Assembly: GCA_028723455.1 (NCBI GenBank)
Contig: JAQYEW010000013.1
Location: 1-64,000, forward strand
Length of the DNA: 64,000 nt
Reading direction: 5' to 3'
Origin: Prevotellaceae bacterium
Lineage (GTDB): Bacteria; Bacteroidota; Bacteroidia; Bacteroidales; Bacteroidaceae
Positions 38,177-46,586 of this stretch are shown here, in pieces (the first letter of the stretch is position 1; every line of letters starts with the position of its first letter). The notes under the pieces were generated by a model. The model ran no database searches, was not told the DNA's origin, and was given only the letters and a program-made list of their open reading frames with translations. A program made the position numbers and the translations under genes.

Positions 38177-41100
38177 ACATCAAGAAATGTCTTGCGGTGA
38201 TTTTGCTGTTTGTCAGCTACCTGGCGTATGCGCAAACAAGCCTCAACACCGCAACCAACCAACAGCTGCAACAATATTTCAATCGCAGCCGAAACCAGCA
38301 GATTGTCAGCGACAATCCACTGCGCCTACTTAACACAAGCGTACTTACCGCAGAACGCTCGCTGAATATTTATTTGAACGAGGTATTGGGCGAACAACCC
38401 ATGACGCGCGAAGATGTGCGTCAAATGTACCGCGACATCAGGCAAATACTGCCTGCGCCCTATAACACCTACACGTTGAGCATCTTTTGCGGCACACAAC
38501 CTCTGGAACAACTCATACAATACGACGTCAACGATACCACAGACCTCTCAAACCGCATTTGGCGTAACATAGACTACAAAGGACATCCTTGGGTTAAAAG
38601 AACAAACCTTCCCTATGAGACGAAGGACGGCCTGCAAGACCGGCACTTAGCACTCTGGGCCAGTCATGGCCGCTTCTATGACCAAAACGAAAACCGATGG
38701 CAATGGCAGCGCCCGCGTCTTTTTGGCACCACTGAAGATCTCTTTACCCAAAGCTTTGTCGTGCCCTATCTGATGCCCATGCTGGAGAATGCCGGTGCTA
38801 TCCTTTATTCTCCTCGTGAGCGCGACTGGCAAAAAGATTCTTATATCCTCGACAATGACAATCCACAATGGGGCGGACTGTATCGCGAGATAACGGGGCG
38901 CAACGAATGGGTAACAACCGGTATGGGATACGGCAGTACGGCAGACGTCCTGCTCAATGGGCAGAACCCCTTTGAAGGAGGCACCTTTGCCATGACAGAT
39001 GTGCAAACAAGCCACCGGATGACGAGCAGTATTGTATGGCAACCTGACTTCAAGAAAGAAGGTGATTACGCGGTGTACGTAAGTTATGTCAGCCTGCCAA
39101 CAAGTATTCCAGATGCGACCTACATCGTTCGCCATAGCGGAACAAACACCACCGTGCGCGTTAACCAACAGATGGGTGGTCGTACGTGGGTCTATCTGGG
39201 TACCTTCCATTTCCAAGCCGGCAACCCTGAAGACAATCAGGTAAAGCTAACAAACCAAAGCAACTATCGTGGCGTGGTTACTGCAGACGCAGTGCGTTTT
39301 GGTGGTGGCATGGGAAATATCGCTCGTGGGGACAGCCTCTATCCCGCTGTGCGAAGCATGTTGCCGCGCTATCTGGAAGGCGCCCGATACAGTGCGCAGT
39401 TTGCCGGTGCGCCCTACAAATATTACGCCAACAAAGATGGCACAGACGATTATGCAGAGGATATCAATGTGCGCTCGCTCATGACAAACTACATGGCACG
39501 TGGCAGCGTCTATCTGCCTGGCGATAGTGGCTTGTGCGTGCCATTGGAACTAAGCATGGGCATACACAGCGATGCCGGCCAGCGTGGCGACATGAGCACC
39601 ATAGGTACATTGGGCATCTACACGACAGGACGCTACACCAAGGGCGAATATGAAGGCCTCTTGGCCGAGGGATTCTTACCTGCCGGCATATCAAGAACCA
39701 CGTCGCGCGACCTATCAAACCTGGTGATGAGCAGCGTATGCAGCGATATCCGCAGCTTTTTTCCCTCCTGGACACGTAGACAAATGTATGACCGCAACTA
39801 CAGCGAATCACGTCTGCCCGAAGTGCCCAGCATGATCTTGGAAATGCTTTCGCACCAAAACTATGCCGACATGTTACTTGGACATGACCCTTATTTCAAG
39901 TTCCTTGTGTCCAGAGGCATTTACAAGGGAATACTGCGCTATGTCCGCCAAATGCACAATCAAAGCCCGCCCGTCATAGCACCTCTTCCCGTGCATGCCT
40001 TTAGTGCCTTAGTAACAAACAGCGCCGACAGTGTGCACCTCAGTTGGCAACCGACTATGGATTCCTTAGAACCCACTGCAGCCCCCACTCACTTCGTACT
40101 TTACACAGCCATTGGCAACGGCGATTGGGACAATGGCACACAGATCTTCGGTACCAATCTGAGCTTGCCCTCCCATCGCGGCGCCCTTGTACGCTACCGC
40201 ATCTGTGCGGCGAACAGCGGAGGTGTCAGTGTTCCCAGCGAAGAGCTATGCACTTACTCCCCCTTTGCCGGAACAGGCACCCGCATGCTCATTGTCAATG
40301 GGTTTACCCGACTGGCGGGGCCGCAACCCATTGACAATGACAGCCTTCGTGGTTTCCGCTTCGACATCGACCCCGGCGTGGTGCATTACAAGAGCCCTTG
40401 CTACAGTGGCCGACAGATAGCTTTCAACAAGAAGTCTCCCTCTTCCTTGGGTGAAAGTGGTAAAGAATATGAACATCTTTTGGTAGCGGGCAACACTTTT
40501 AATTACCCCACCTTACACGCTCGCGACCTACTGAACACGGGGCATTCCCTATGTATATCGAGCAGTTCCATTGAGGCGTATGAAAAAAACGCTCCCCAAG
40601 CACAAGTTCTCGATCTTATTTTGGGGGCACAGCGCAACGATGGCTACAGTTTGACATCCAAGCAAGCATTCACGACTGCAACCATAGAAGCACTCAGCCG
40701 ACACGCCCAGAACGGTGGCAGCATCCTGCTAAGCGGAGCTTATCTGAGCGAAGAACTTGCGGCCTACGAATCCTTTTCCCAAAATGTGCTGCACATGAAT
40801 CCCTCTGGTGCCGTATCCATTGCTGATTCCGCCAACATCGTCCAAGGAATGGGAGCCAATATCCAACTCTGGAACGACCTCAACGAGCATAGTTTCAGCA
40901 CTACCCGTTGCAGCATCCTGCAACCCGCGCAAGGGGCATTTGCCTCTACGCTGTATGCAGGCTCCGGTTTTCCGGCCAGTGTTGCATGGAACAATAGCAG
41001 ACAGCGTACGCTATGCTATGGATTCCCTTTGGAAATGATTACCGACAATCAACTGCGACGTGCTATTTTGGCCGCCAGCTTAAACTTTCTAATACAATGA
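38173..41100 (+). CDS. Secreted amidase_3-like protein with inserted golvesin domain (often named xanthan lyase)
   Basis: A 975-residue exported protein; signal peptide 1-20. The pattern matches a zinc N-acetylmuramoyl-L-alanine amidase (Amidase_3) split by an insert. The first half has ASHGR (H165) and TTEDL (E188); the second half has GIHSDAG (H465) and PSMILEML (E557). Between them, about 225-380, lies a golvesin C-terminal-like domain (ILDNDN, WVTTGMGYG, GDYAVYVSY, VVTADAVRFGG). An FN3-like domain (about 605-695) and a C-terminal domain of unknown type follow. Automated names such as xanthan lyase come from the golvesin part; peptidoglycan amidase is the better guess. It overlaps both neighbours by four bases or fewer. 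Confidence 0.82.
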   Translation: MNIKKCLAVILLFVSYLAYAQTSLNTATNQQLQQYFNRSRNQQIVSDNPLRLLNTSVLTAERSLNIYLNEVLGEQPMTREDVRQMYRDIRQILPAPYNTYTLSIFCGTQPLEQLIQYDVNDTTDLSNRIWRNIDYKGHPWVKRTNLPYETKDGLQDRHLALWASHGRFYDQNENRWQWQRPRLFGTTEDLFTQSFVVPYLMPMLENAGAILYSPRERDWQKDSYILDNDNPQWGGLYREITGRNEWVTTGMGYGSTADVLLNGQNPFEGGTFAMTDVQTSHRMTSSIVWQPDFKKEGDYAVYVSYVSLPTSIPDATYIVRHSGTNTTVRVNQQMGGRTWVYLGTFHFQAGNPEDNQVKLTNQSNYRGVVTADAVRFGGGMGNIARGDSLYPAVRSMLPRYLEGARYSAQFAGAPYKYYANKDGTDDYAEDINVRSLMTNYMARGSVYLPGDSGLCVPLELSMGIHSDAGQRGDMSTIGTLGIYTTGRYTKGEYEGLLAEGFLPAGISRTTSRDLSNLVMSSVCSDIRSFFPSWTRRQMYDRNYSESRLPEVPSMILEMLSHQNYADMLLGHDPYFKFLVSRGIYKGILRYVRQMHNQSPPVIAPLPVHAFSALVTNSADSVHLSWQPTMDSLEPTAAPTHFVLYTAIGNGDWDNGTQIFGTNLSLPSHRGALVRYRICAANSGGVSVPSEELCTYSPFAGTGTRMLIVNGFTRLAGPQPIDNDSLRGFRFDIDPGVVHYKSPCYSGRQIAFNKKSPSSLGESGKEYEHLLVAGNTFNYPTLHARDLLNTGHSLCISSSSIEAYEKNAPQAQVLDLILGAQRNDGYSLTSKQAFTTATIEALSRHAQNGGSILLSGAYLSEELAAYESFSQNVLHMNPSGAVSIADSANIVQGMGANIQLWNDLNEHSFSTTRCSILQPAQGAFASTLYAGSGFPASVAWNNSRQRTLCYGFPLEMITDNQLRRAILAASLNFLIQ

Positions 41101-41405
41101 ACAGCTATCAGATTCAAGCCAACGAAAAAGGCTCTCGCTTCATCACAGTGAGCGAAGAAAATTTACAGACAATCGAAAAATACAATCTGCTGGGCGATCT
41201 GCTGAACAGCACAGGTTTTGTAGATCAGAAGACACTGGACAAACTGCAATTAAACGTACGCGCACTGTTGGAAAACACCAATGGCAAGCCAGAGCTATTA
41301 GGTCTTTGTCAGGATGTGCTCTTCCAAGACAACATGAAAGCTTTTGCTCTGTACCAGCTTATCAAGTTATACATCAATTGGAGACAAGAAACGAACATCA
41401 ATTAA
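41097..41405 (+). CDS. Small protein of unknown function
   Basis: A 102-residue soluble protein. ATG 41097 overlaps the stop of the amidase-like gene (ATGA), whereas the frame's earlier start at 41013 lies deep inside it. I do not recognise a family. It looks all-helical after a short N-terminal strand (YQIQANEKGSRFITVSEENLQTIEKYNLLGDLL) and has one Cys. It in turn overlaps the radical SAM gene. The chain of overlaps suggests strict co-translation. Confidence 0.7.
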   Translation: MNSYQIQANEKGSRFITVSEENLQTIEKYNLLGDLLNSTGFVDQKTLDKLQLNVRALLENTNGKPELLGLCQDVLFQDNMKAFALYQLIKLYINWRQETNIN

Positions 41406-43360
41406 AAGACTGGCTCCCCACCACACGTCGCGAAATGGAACTGCGTGGGTGGGACGAGTTGGACGTTATTCTCTTCTCGGGTGATGCCTATGTCGACCAC
41501 CCCTCGTTTCCGGCTGCCGTAATCGGACGTTTGCTGGAAGCTGAGGGATTGCGTGTGGGCATTATCCCCCAACCCTCCTGGCACGGAGATTACCGCGACT
41601 TCAAACGTCTGGGGCGTCCTCGCTTGTGGTTCGGCATATCACCGGGCTGCATGGACTCCATGGTTAACAAATATACCGCCAGCCGACGCCTACGCAGTGA
41701 GGATGCCTATTCACCTGATGGCAGGCACGACCTCCGACCTGACTATCCTACCATTGTCTACAGCCAGATCCTGCGACAACTGTATCCTGACACTCCTATC
41801 GTTTTAGGGGGCGTAGAAGCCTCGTTACGGCGTGTCTCGCATTACGACTATTGGAAAGACCAGATTCTCCCCAGTATCCTCATCCCATCAGAAGCAGACC
41901 TTATTATATATGGTATGGGAGAGAAGCCCACCATAGAAATGGCCCGTCGCATGACGGAACTGATTCAGGACTGCGACCCCGACTTGCTCTACGACGAAAA
42001 GGGGGACAGCTACATCGGGCACAAAGCCTTTGCCAAGGCCCTGATAGGACGCAACGCAATCCCTCAAACAGCCATCCTCTATGACCAAGTTCCGGGTGGT
42101 ATTGGCAAGAACGATATTATGCTAAGCAGTCATGAGGAAGTGTTGTGCGATTCCAAGAAGTTTGCACGCAATTTCATGCACATCGAGGAGGAAAGCAACA
42201 AACTGCATGCCCAGCGTATCATCCAACCCACAGGGAACAAGTACGTAGTAGTAAACCCACCTTATCCCCCTCTGACCACAGAGGAACTGGATCATAGTTT
42301 CGACCTGCCCTACACACGTCTGCCCCACCCCAAATACAAGGGCAAGCGCATACCCGCCTATGAGATGATCAAGTTCTCGGTAAATATCCATCGCGGATGT
42401 TTTGGAGGATGCGCCTTCTGCACGATTTCCGCACATCAAGGCAAGTTCATCATGAACCGCTCGAAGGAGAGTATCCTGAGAGAGGTAAGGAAAATCACGG
42501 AATTGCCTGATTTCAAAGGTTACTTAAGCGACTTAGGAGGGCCGTCAGCCAATATGTACATGCTGGAGGGACGTAACAAAAAAGCCTGTGCAGTATGCAA
42601 ACGTCCCTCATGTATCCATCCTGAAGTATGCCCGAACCTGAATTGCGATATGACACCACTGTTAGACATCTATCGCAGTGTGGATGCCTTGCCCGGCATC
42701 AAGAAAAGCTTCATCGGCAGCGGTGTCCGCTACGACCTGCTGATGCATAATCACAAGGATGCGGCAGTACAGCGCAGCATCGACGAATACACAGAAGAAC
42801 TGATTACCAAGCATGTCAGCGGCCGGCTGAAGGTGGCGCCCGAGCACACCTCGGACCATGTACTGAACATCATGCGCAAGCCCTCGTTCAATCTGTTCTA
42901 TAAGTTCAAGCGTGTGTTCGATGACACCTGTCGCCGCCACCGCCTCAACCAGCAGATCATTCCTTATTTCATGAGTTCACATCCCAGTTGCACACCCGAA
43001 GATATGGCGCAACTGGCTGTCATCACAAAGAAATTGGATTTCCATTTGGAACAGGTTCAGGACTTCACACCCACACCCATGACGCTGGCCACGGATGCTT
43101 GGGTAAGTGGCTATCATCCCTACACCCTGGAGCCGGTATATTCAGCACGCACGCCTAAAGAGAAACAGCACCAACGCATGTTTTTCTTTTGGTACAAGCC
43201 CGAAGAACGAGGCCCCATCACATCCGAACTGAAGCGTATCGGTCGCCCCGACCTCATCCCCCAACTTTTCGGCGCGGGAGCAGGTTTCCAACCGAAAAAA
43301 GGAGATACCAAACACCCATCAAACAAACAGCATACAAAGAAAAAACAAAGAAACAAATAA
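41378..43360 (+). CDS. YgiQ-family radical SAM protein
   Basis: A member of the UPF0313/YgiQ family with a B12-binding-like N-terminal domain and a radical SAM core. The cluster motif CFGGCAFC (CxxxCxxC) binds a [4Fe-4S]-SAM centre. Other family blocks are WLPTTRREMELRGWDELDVILFSGDAYVDHPSF at the start, GGVEASLRRVSHYDYW, YLSDLGGPSANMY, and LKVAPEHTSDHVL. The basic C-terminal tail (KPSNKQ-like, Lys-rich) is typical. The start is uncertain: family members begin just before DWLPT, where no ATG exists. TTG at 41378 is chosen; ATG at 41306 gives 24 more residues and a larger overlap. The reaction is not known. Confidence 0.92.
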   Translation: METRNEHQLKDWLPTTRREMELRGWDELDVILFSGDAYVDHPSFPAAVIGRLLEAEGLRVGIIPQPSWHGDYRDFKRLGRPRLWFGISPGCMDSMVNKYTASRRLRSEDAYSPDGRHDLRPDYPTIVYSQILRQLYPDTPIVLGGVEASLRRVSHYDYWKDQILPSILIPSEADLIIYGMGEKPTIEMARRMTELIQDCDPDLLYDEKGDSYIGHKAFAKALIGRNAIPQTAILYDQVPGGIGKNDIMLSSHEEVLCDSKKFARNFMHIEEESNKLHAQRIIQPTGNKYVVVNPPYPPLTTEELDHSFDLPYTRLPHPKYKGKRIPAYEMIKFSVNIHRGCFGGCAFCTISAHQGKFIMNRSKESILREVRKITELPDFKGYLSDLGGPSANMYMLEGRNKKACAVCKRPSCIHPEVCPNLNCDMTPLLDIYRSVDALPGIKKSFIGSGVRYDLLMHNHKDAAVQRSIDEYTEELITKHVSGRLKVAPEHTSDHVLNIMRKPSFNLFYKFKRVFDDTCRRHRLNQQIIPYFMSSHPSCTPEDMAQLAVITKKLDFHLEQVQDFTPTPMTLATDAWVSGYHPYTLEPVYSARTPKEKQHQRMFFFWYKPEERGPITSELKRIGRPDLIPQLFGAGAGFQPKKGDTKHPSNKQHTKKKQRNK

Positions 43361-43370
43361 ACAGCAGAAT

Positions 43371-43844
43371 ATGAATCAATGGTTTGAGTGCAAAGTCCGT
43401 TTCGACAAGACCATGGAGAACGGACTCATTAAGAAAGTAACAGAACCCTACCTTGTTGAAGCCCTTACCTACACCGAGGCTGAAGCACGCTTTCTGGAGG
43501 AAATAGAACCCTTCGTGAAGGGTGTTGAATTCGAGGTAACTGATATCAAGAAGGCCCGCCTGAGCGAGATTTTCTTCTCTAACGACGGCAATGACGACCG
43601 CTGGTTCAAGGCCAGACTTGCCTTCATCACACTGGACGAGAAAACAGGTTCCGAGAAGCGTGCCACCCAACTGGTGATGGTACAAGCGCAAGACCTGCGC
43701 ATAGCCGTAAAAAACATTGACACCGCCATGCACGGTACATTGGGCGATTACCTCATTACCTCCGTTCAAGAGACCAACATCCTGGACGTGATACGATATG
43801 CCGTGGACTCCAAGGACAGCGAGCCTGAATTCAAAGAAGCATAA
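43371..43844 (+). CDS. DUF4494 family protein
   Basis: A 157-residue soluble protein that I recognise as DUF4494, a Bacteroidetes family of unknown function. The opening NQWFECKVRFDKTMENGLIKKVTEPYLVEALTYTEAEARF and the block DDRWFKARLAFITLDEKTGSEK are characteristic. No signal peptide or membrane segment. It sits ten bases after the YgiQ-type gene and four bases before yggS, and DUF4494-yggS adjacency suggests a shared transcript. Confidence 0.88.
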   Translation: MNQWFECKVRFDKTMENGLIKKVTEPYLVEALTYTEAEARFLEEIEPFVKGVEFEVTDIKKARLSEIFFSNDGNDDRWFKARLAFITLDEKTGSEKRATQLVMVQAQDLRIAVKNIDTAMHGTLGDYLITSVQETNILDVIRYAVDSKDSEPEFKEA

Positions 43845-43848
43845 GCCC

Positions 43849-44514
43849 ATGATTTGCCAGGTCATCGAATCCATCAGGCAGGAACTGCCACAGCAGACCC
43901 ACCTGGTGGCCGTAAGCAAATACCATCCCTGCGAAGCTATACAAGCGGCCTACGACTGCGGCCAGCGTATCTTCGGCGAAAGCCATGTACAGGAATTGAT
44001 GGCGAAACACGACGCCTTGCCGAAGGACATCGAGTGGCACTTTATCGGTCATCTGCAAACGAACAAGGTCAAGTATATCGCTCCATTCATCAGCCTCATC
44101 CATGCCGTGGATACACCCAAATTGCTGAATGAGATCAACAAGCAGGGCATAAAGAACGGCAGACGTATTCCCTGTCTGCTGGAACTCCACGTGGCCCAAG
44201 AGGAAAGCAAATACGGCTTTTCCTTGGAAGCATGCGAAGCCTATCTGGAAAGTGGGGAATGGAAAACGCTGGAGGGTGTACAGATCTGTGGGATGATGTG
44301 CATGGCCTCGAACACAGACAACGAAGAACAGATTGTCCGAGAGTTCCGCATGGCAAACAGTTTCTTCAGTCTGTGCAAGGAAAAATACTTTCCTCACGAC
44401 GATAATTTTTGCCATCGCTCATGGGGCATGAGCGACGACTATCCACTTGCTGTTCAAAATGGCAGCACACTCGTAAGAATTGGTACAAAAATATTCGGGG
44501 AGCGTTCCTACTGA
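43849..44514 (+). CDS. PLP homeostasis protein, YggS/PROSC family
   Basis: A 221-residue PLP-binding protein with a single alanine-racemase-type barrel and no second domain. Lys24 in VAVSKYHP is the expected Schiff-base residue. Conserved blocks are FGESHVQEL, WHFIGHLQTNKVKYI, GMMCMAS, and SWGMSDDYPLAVQNGSTLVRIGTKIFGER. The family buffers free pyridoxal phosphate and influences amino-acid pools rather than acting as an enzyme. ATG 43849 lies four bases after the DUF4494 stop; an upstream in-frame ATG lies inside that gene. Confidence 0.94.
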   Translation: MICQVIESIRQELPQQTHLVAVSKYHPCEAIQAAYDCGQRIFGESHVQELMAKHDALPKDIEWHFIGHLQTNKVKYIAPFISLIHAVDTPKLLNEINKQGIKNGRRIPCLLELHVAQEESKYGFSLEACEAYLESGEWKTLEGVQICGMMCMASNTDNEEQIVREFRMANSFFSLCKEKYFPHDDNFCHRSWGMSDDYPLAVQNGSTLVRIGTKIFGERSY

Positions 44515-44536
44515 CTGTAAAAACACACCAGCCTAA

Positions 44537-44577
44537 GCAATAACTGCACATAATTTTTGGTTATGTGCAGTTATTGC
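44537..44577. repeat. 17-bp perfect inverted repeat overlapping a promoter
   Basis: GCAATAACTGCACATAA (44537-44553) and its exact reverse complement (44561-44577) flank a seven-base loop TTTTTGG that holds the -33 TTTG of the next gene. It may be the yggS terminator, although the downstream U-tract is poor, or an operator. Confidence 0.8.
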
Positions 44578-44587
44578 TTTAACTTTG
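44556..44587 (+). promoter_or_regulatory. Promoter of the acyl-CoA ligase gene
   Basis: TTTG (44556-44559), 20 bases, TAACTTTG (44580-44587), 27 bases before the ATG at 44615. The spacer is almost entirely the right arm of the inverted repeat. Confidence 0.65.
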
Positions 44588-44614
44588 TGTCAAAATTTCA
44601 CATTTACATCAAAA

Positions 44615-46282
44615 ATGAGCAATCCACAAAGTTTTAACCAAATACTCGCTGAGTCAATACAGAAACATTGGGACATGGATTCCATGTCGGATTATGGGGA
44701 CTTCACCTACCAATACAAGGACGTAGCTCGGGTAATTGAAAAACTACATCTGCTCTTTGCAGAAGCAGGTGTGCAAAAGGGCGACCACATCGCCCTGTGT
44801 GGCCGTAACCTCTCGCGTTGGGGCGCTGCTTTCTTCGCCACCCTCACCTATGGTGCAGTGGCCATTCCTATTCTACATGAGTTTCACCCGGCCCAGGTAC
44901 ACGACATCGTGAACCATAGCGAGGCGAAACTACTCTTTGTCGGTGATAAGGTATGGCCCAGCCTCGAGGCCGATGCGATGCCAGCCCTTCAGGGTGTCAT
45001 CTCCCTTAATGACTATAGCCTCCTGGTTTCGCGCAGCGAGAAACTAACCTTTGCGCGTGAGAATCTGAACCGTCTGTTTGGCGAGAAATATCCCATGAAT
45101 TTCCGCAAGCACCATATCAACTACCATCAGGACCAACCTGATGAGTTGGCAATCATCAACTACACCAGCGGTACAACGTCAAACAGCAAGGGCGTAATGA
45201 TTCCCTATCGTGCCTTGTGGAGCAACCGCGAGTTTGCCGTGGAGGTGCTGGGAGACAAAATACAAGCAGGCGACCGCGTCCTGAGCATCCTACCCATGGC
45301 GCACATGTACGGTATGGCCTTTGAGTTCCTTTTTGAGTTCAGCTACGGAGTGCATATCCACTTCCTCACCAAACTGGCCAGTCCCACGGTTTTGATGAAG
45401 GCACTTAAGGAGATTAGGCCACGCATCCTGATTGTTGTGCCTCTGATTATCGAGAAGGTGGTTCGCAAGGCCATCCTGCCCAAGATTCAAGACCCCAAGA
45501 TTGCCCTCCTCATGCGCACACCTATCATTGGCGACCGCATCAAGAAGAAGATACGCGAAGGACTTAGCGAAGCCCTGGGCGGAAACTTTTATGAGGTCAT
45601 CATCGGCGGTTCAGCCTTGAACAAGGAAATTGAAGAGGTGCTGGTGGATATCAAGTTCCCCTTCACCGTGGGCTATGGAGCTACGGAATGTGCTCCCATC
45701 CTGTCGTATAGCGACTACCAGACTTTCGTTCCCGGCAGCTGCGGACGTACCGCTCCACGCATGGAACTGGAGATCAACAGCCCCGACCCCGAAAACATAC
45801 CCGGCGAGATTTTGGCACGTGGCACCAATGTTATGCTGGGATATTTCAAGAACGAAGAAGCCACCCAGCAGACGCTGGTGGACGGTTGGTATCATACGGG
45901 AGACCTGGGCATTAAGGACGCACAGGGCAATATCTTTATCAAAGGCCGTTCCAAGAACATGCTGCTTGGTGCCAACGGCCAAAATGTCTATCCCGAGGAA
46001 ATCGAGGACAAACTGGTCAGTCTGCCTTTGGTACAGGAATGTGTGGTGATTCAGAAGAACGAGAAATTCTATGCCCTTGTCTATGCCGACCCCGAGAAGG
46101 TAGGCGAACTCGGACTGAGCAAAAACGACCTTCAGGCCGTGATGGAGGAAAACCGCAAGGAGCTTAACAAGAACATCCCCAGTTACTGTCAAATCATGGG
46201 CATCAGCCTTCGTGACGAAGAATTTGAGAAAACGCCCAAGAAGAGCATCAAGCGTTTCCTTTACATGAACGCTGAGGTATAA
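44615..46282 (+). CDS. AMP-binding protein, long-chain fatty acid--CoA ligase type
   Basis: A 555-residue adenylate-forming enzyme that would activate a fatty acid with ATP and CoA. The P-loop YTSGTTSNSKGVMIP is at about 183-197, the second core motif is YGATECAP, the ATP-binding aspartate lies in WYHTGDLG, and the C-terminal hinge/core includes GRSKNMLLGANGQNVYPEEIED. The chain length preferred cannot be read. ATG 44615 is chosen because the earlier frame start (TTG 44585) lies in the promoter -7 box. Transcribed from its own promoter. Confidence 0.93.
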   Translation: MSNPQSFNQILAESIQKHWDMDSMSDYGDFTYQYKDVARVIEKLHLLFAEAGVQKGDHIALCGRNLSRWGAAFFATLTYGAVAIPILHEFHPAQVHDIVNHSEAKLLFVGDKVWPSLEADAMPALQGVISLNDYSLLVSRSEKLTFARENLNRLFGEKYPMNFRKHHINYHQDQPDELAIINYTSGTTSNSKGVMIPYRALWSNREFAVEVLGDKIQAGDRVLSILPMAHMYGMAFEFLFEFSYGVHIHFLTKLASPTVLMKALKEIRPRILIVVPLIIEKVVRKAILPKIQDPKIALLMRTPIIGDRIKKKIREGLSEALGGNFYEVIIGGSALNKEIEEVLVDIKFPFTVGYGATECAPILSYSDYQTFVPGSCGRTAPRMELEINSPDPENIPGEILARGTNVMLGYFKNEEATQQTLVDGWYHTGDLGIKDAQGNIFIKGRSKNMLLGANGQNVYPEEIEDKLVSLPLVQECVVIQKNEKFYALVYADPEKVGELGLSKNDLQAVMEENRKELNKNIPSYCQIMGISLRDEEFEKTPKKSIKRFLYMNAEV

Positions 46283-46303
46283 GCCTGGGACAACAGAAAA
46301 TTA

Positions 46304-46364
46304 TTTCGCAGATTACGCAGTTTTTGATTTGGAAAAGCAAAGAAAAAACGCGTAATCTGCGAAA
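46304..46364. repeat. Inverted repeat after the acyl-CoA ligase gene
   Basis: TTTCGCAGATTACGC (46304-46318) pairs with GCGTAATCTGCGAAA (46350-46364) around a 31-base A/T-rich loop. The loop is long and no U-run follows, so a classical terminator is doubtful. Confidence 0.6.
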
Positions 46365-46401
46365 ACTGTATAAAGAAAAATGGTATTTCAAAAAAAATGT
46401 A

Positions 46402-46409
46402 TATCTTTG
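46402..46409 (+). promoter_or_regulatory. -7 box of tRNA-Gly
   Basis: TATCTTTG, 19 bases before the tRNA 5' end. No clear TTTG upstream at the right spacing. Confidence 0.5.
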
Positions 46410-46428
46410 CACAAGGAATAGCACAAAC

Positions 46429-46501
46429 GCGATAATAGCTCAGTTGGTAGAGCATTGGCTTCCCAAGCCGAGGGTCGCGGGTTCGAGTCCCGTTTATCGC
46501 T
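46429..46501 (+). tRNA. tRNA-Gly(CCC)
   Basis: A 73-base cloverleaf. The anticodon stem TTGGC/GCCGA (with a G-T pair) encloses TTCCCAA, giving CCC. Acceptor GCGATAA/TTATCGC is perfect and the discriminator is T. D arm AGCTCAGTTGGTAGAGC and T arm GGTTCGAGTCC are standard. CCA is not encoded, and no terminator lies between it and nadE. Confidence 0.96.
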
Positions 46502-46586
46502 CAAAAATAAAGTAACAGACAATCCGTGGTTGATAGTGCAAAGAAGAGGCGCTGTAACTGCGGATTTATCGCCTAAAAGAGTATCT

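Noticed and set aside
46305-46363. CGCAGATTACGC repeat as a mobile-element end
   Set aside because: Only one inverted pair is present and no transposase or target duplication is visible.
46455-46586. Upstream extension of the nadE frame
   Set aside because: It begins inside tRNA-Gly, so these codons are not part of nadE.
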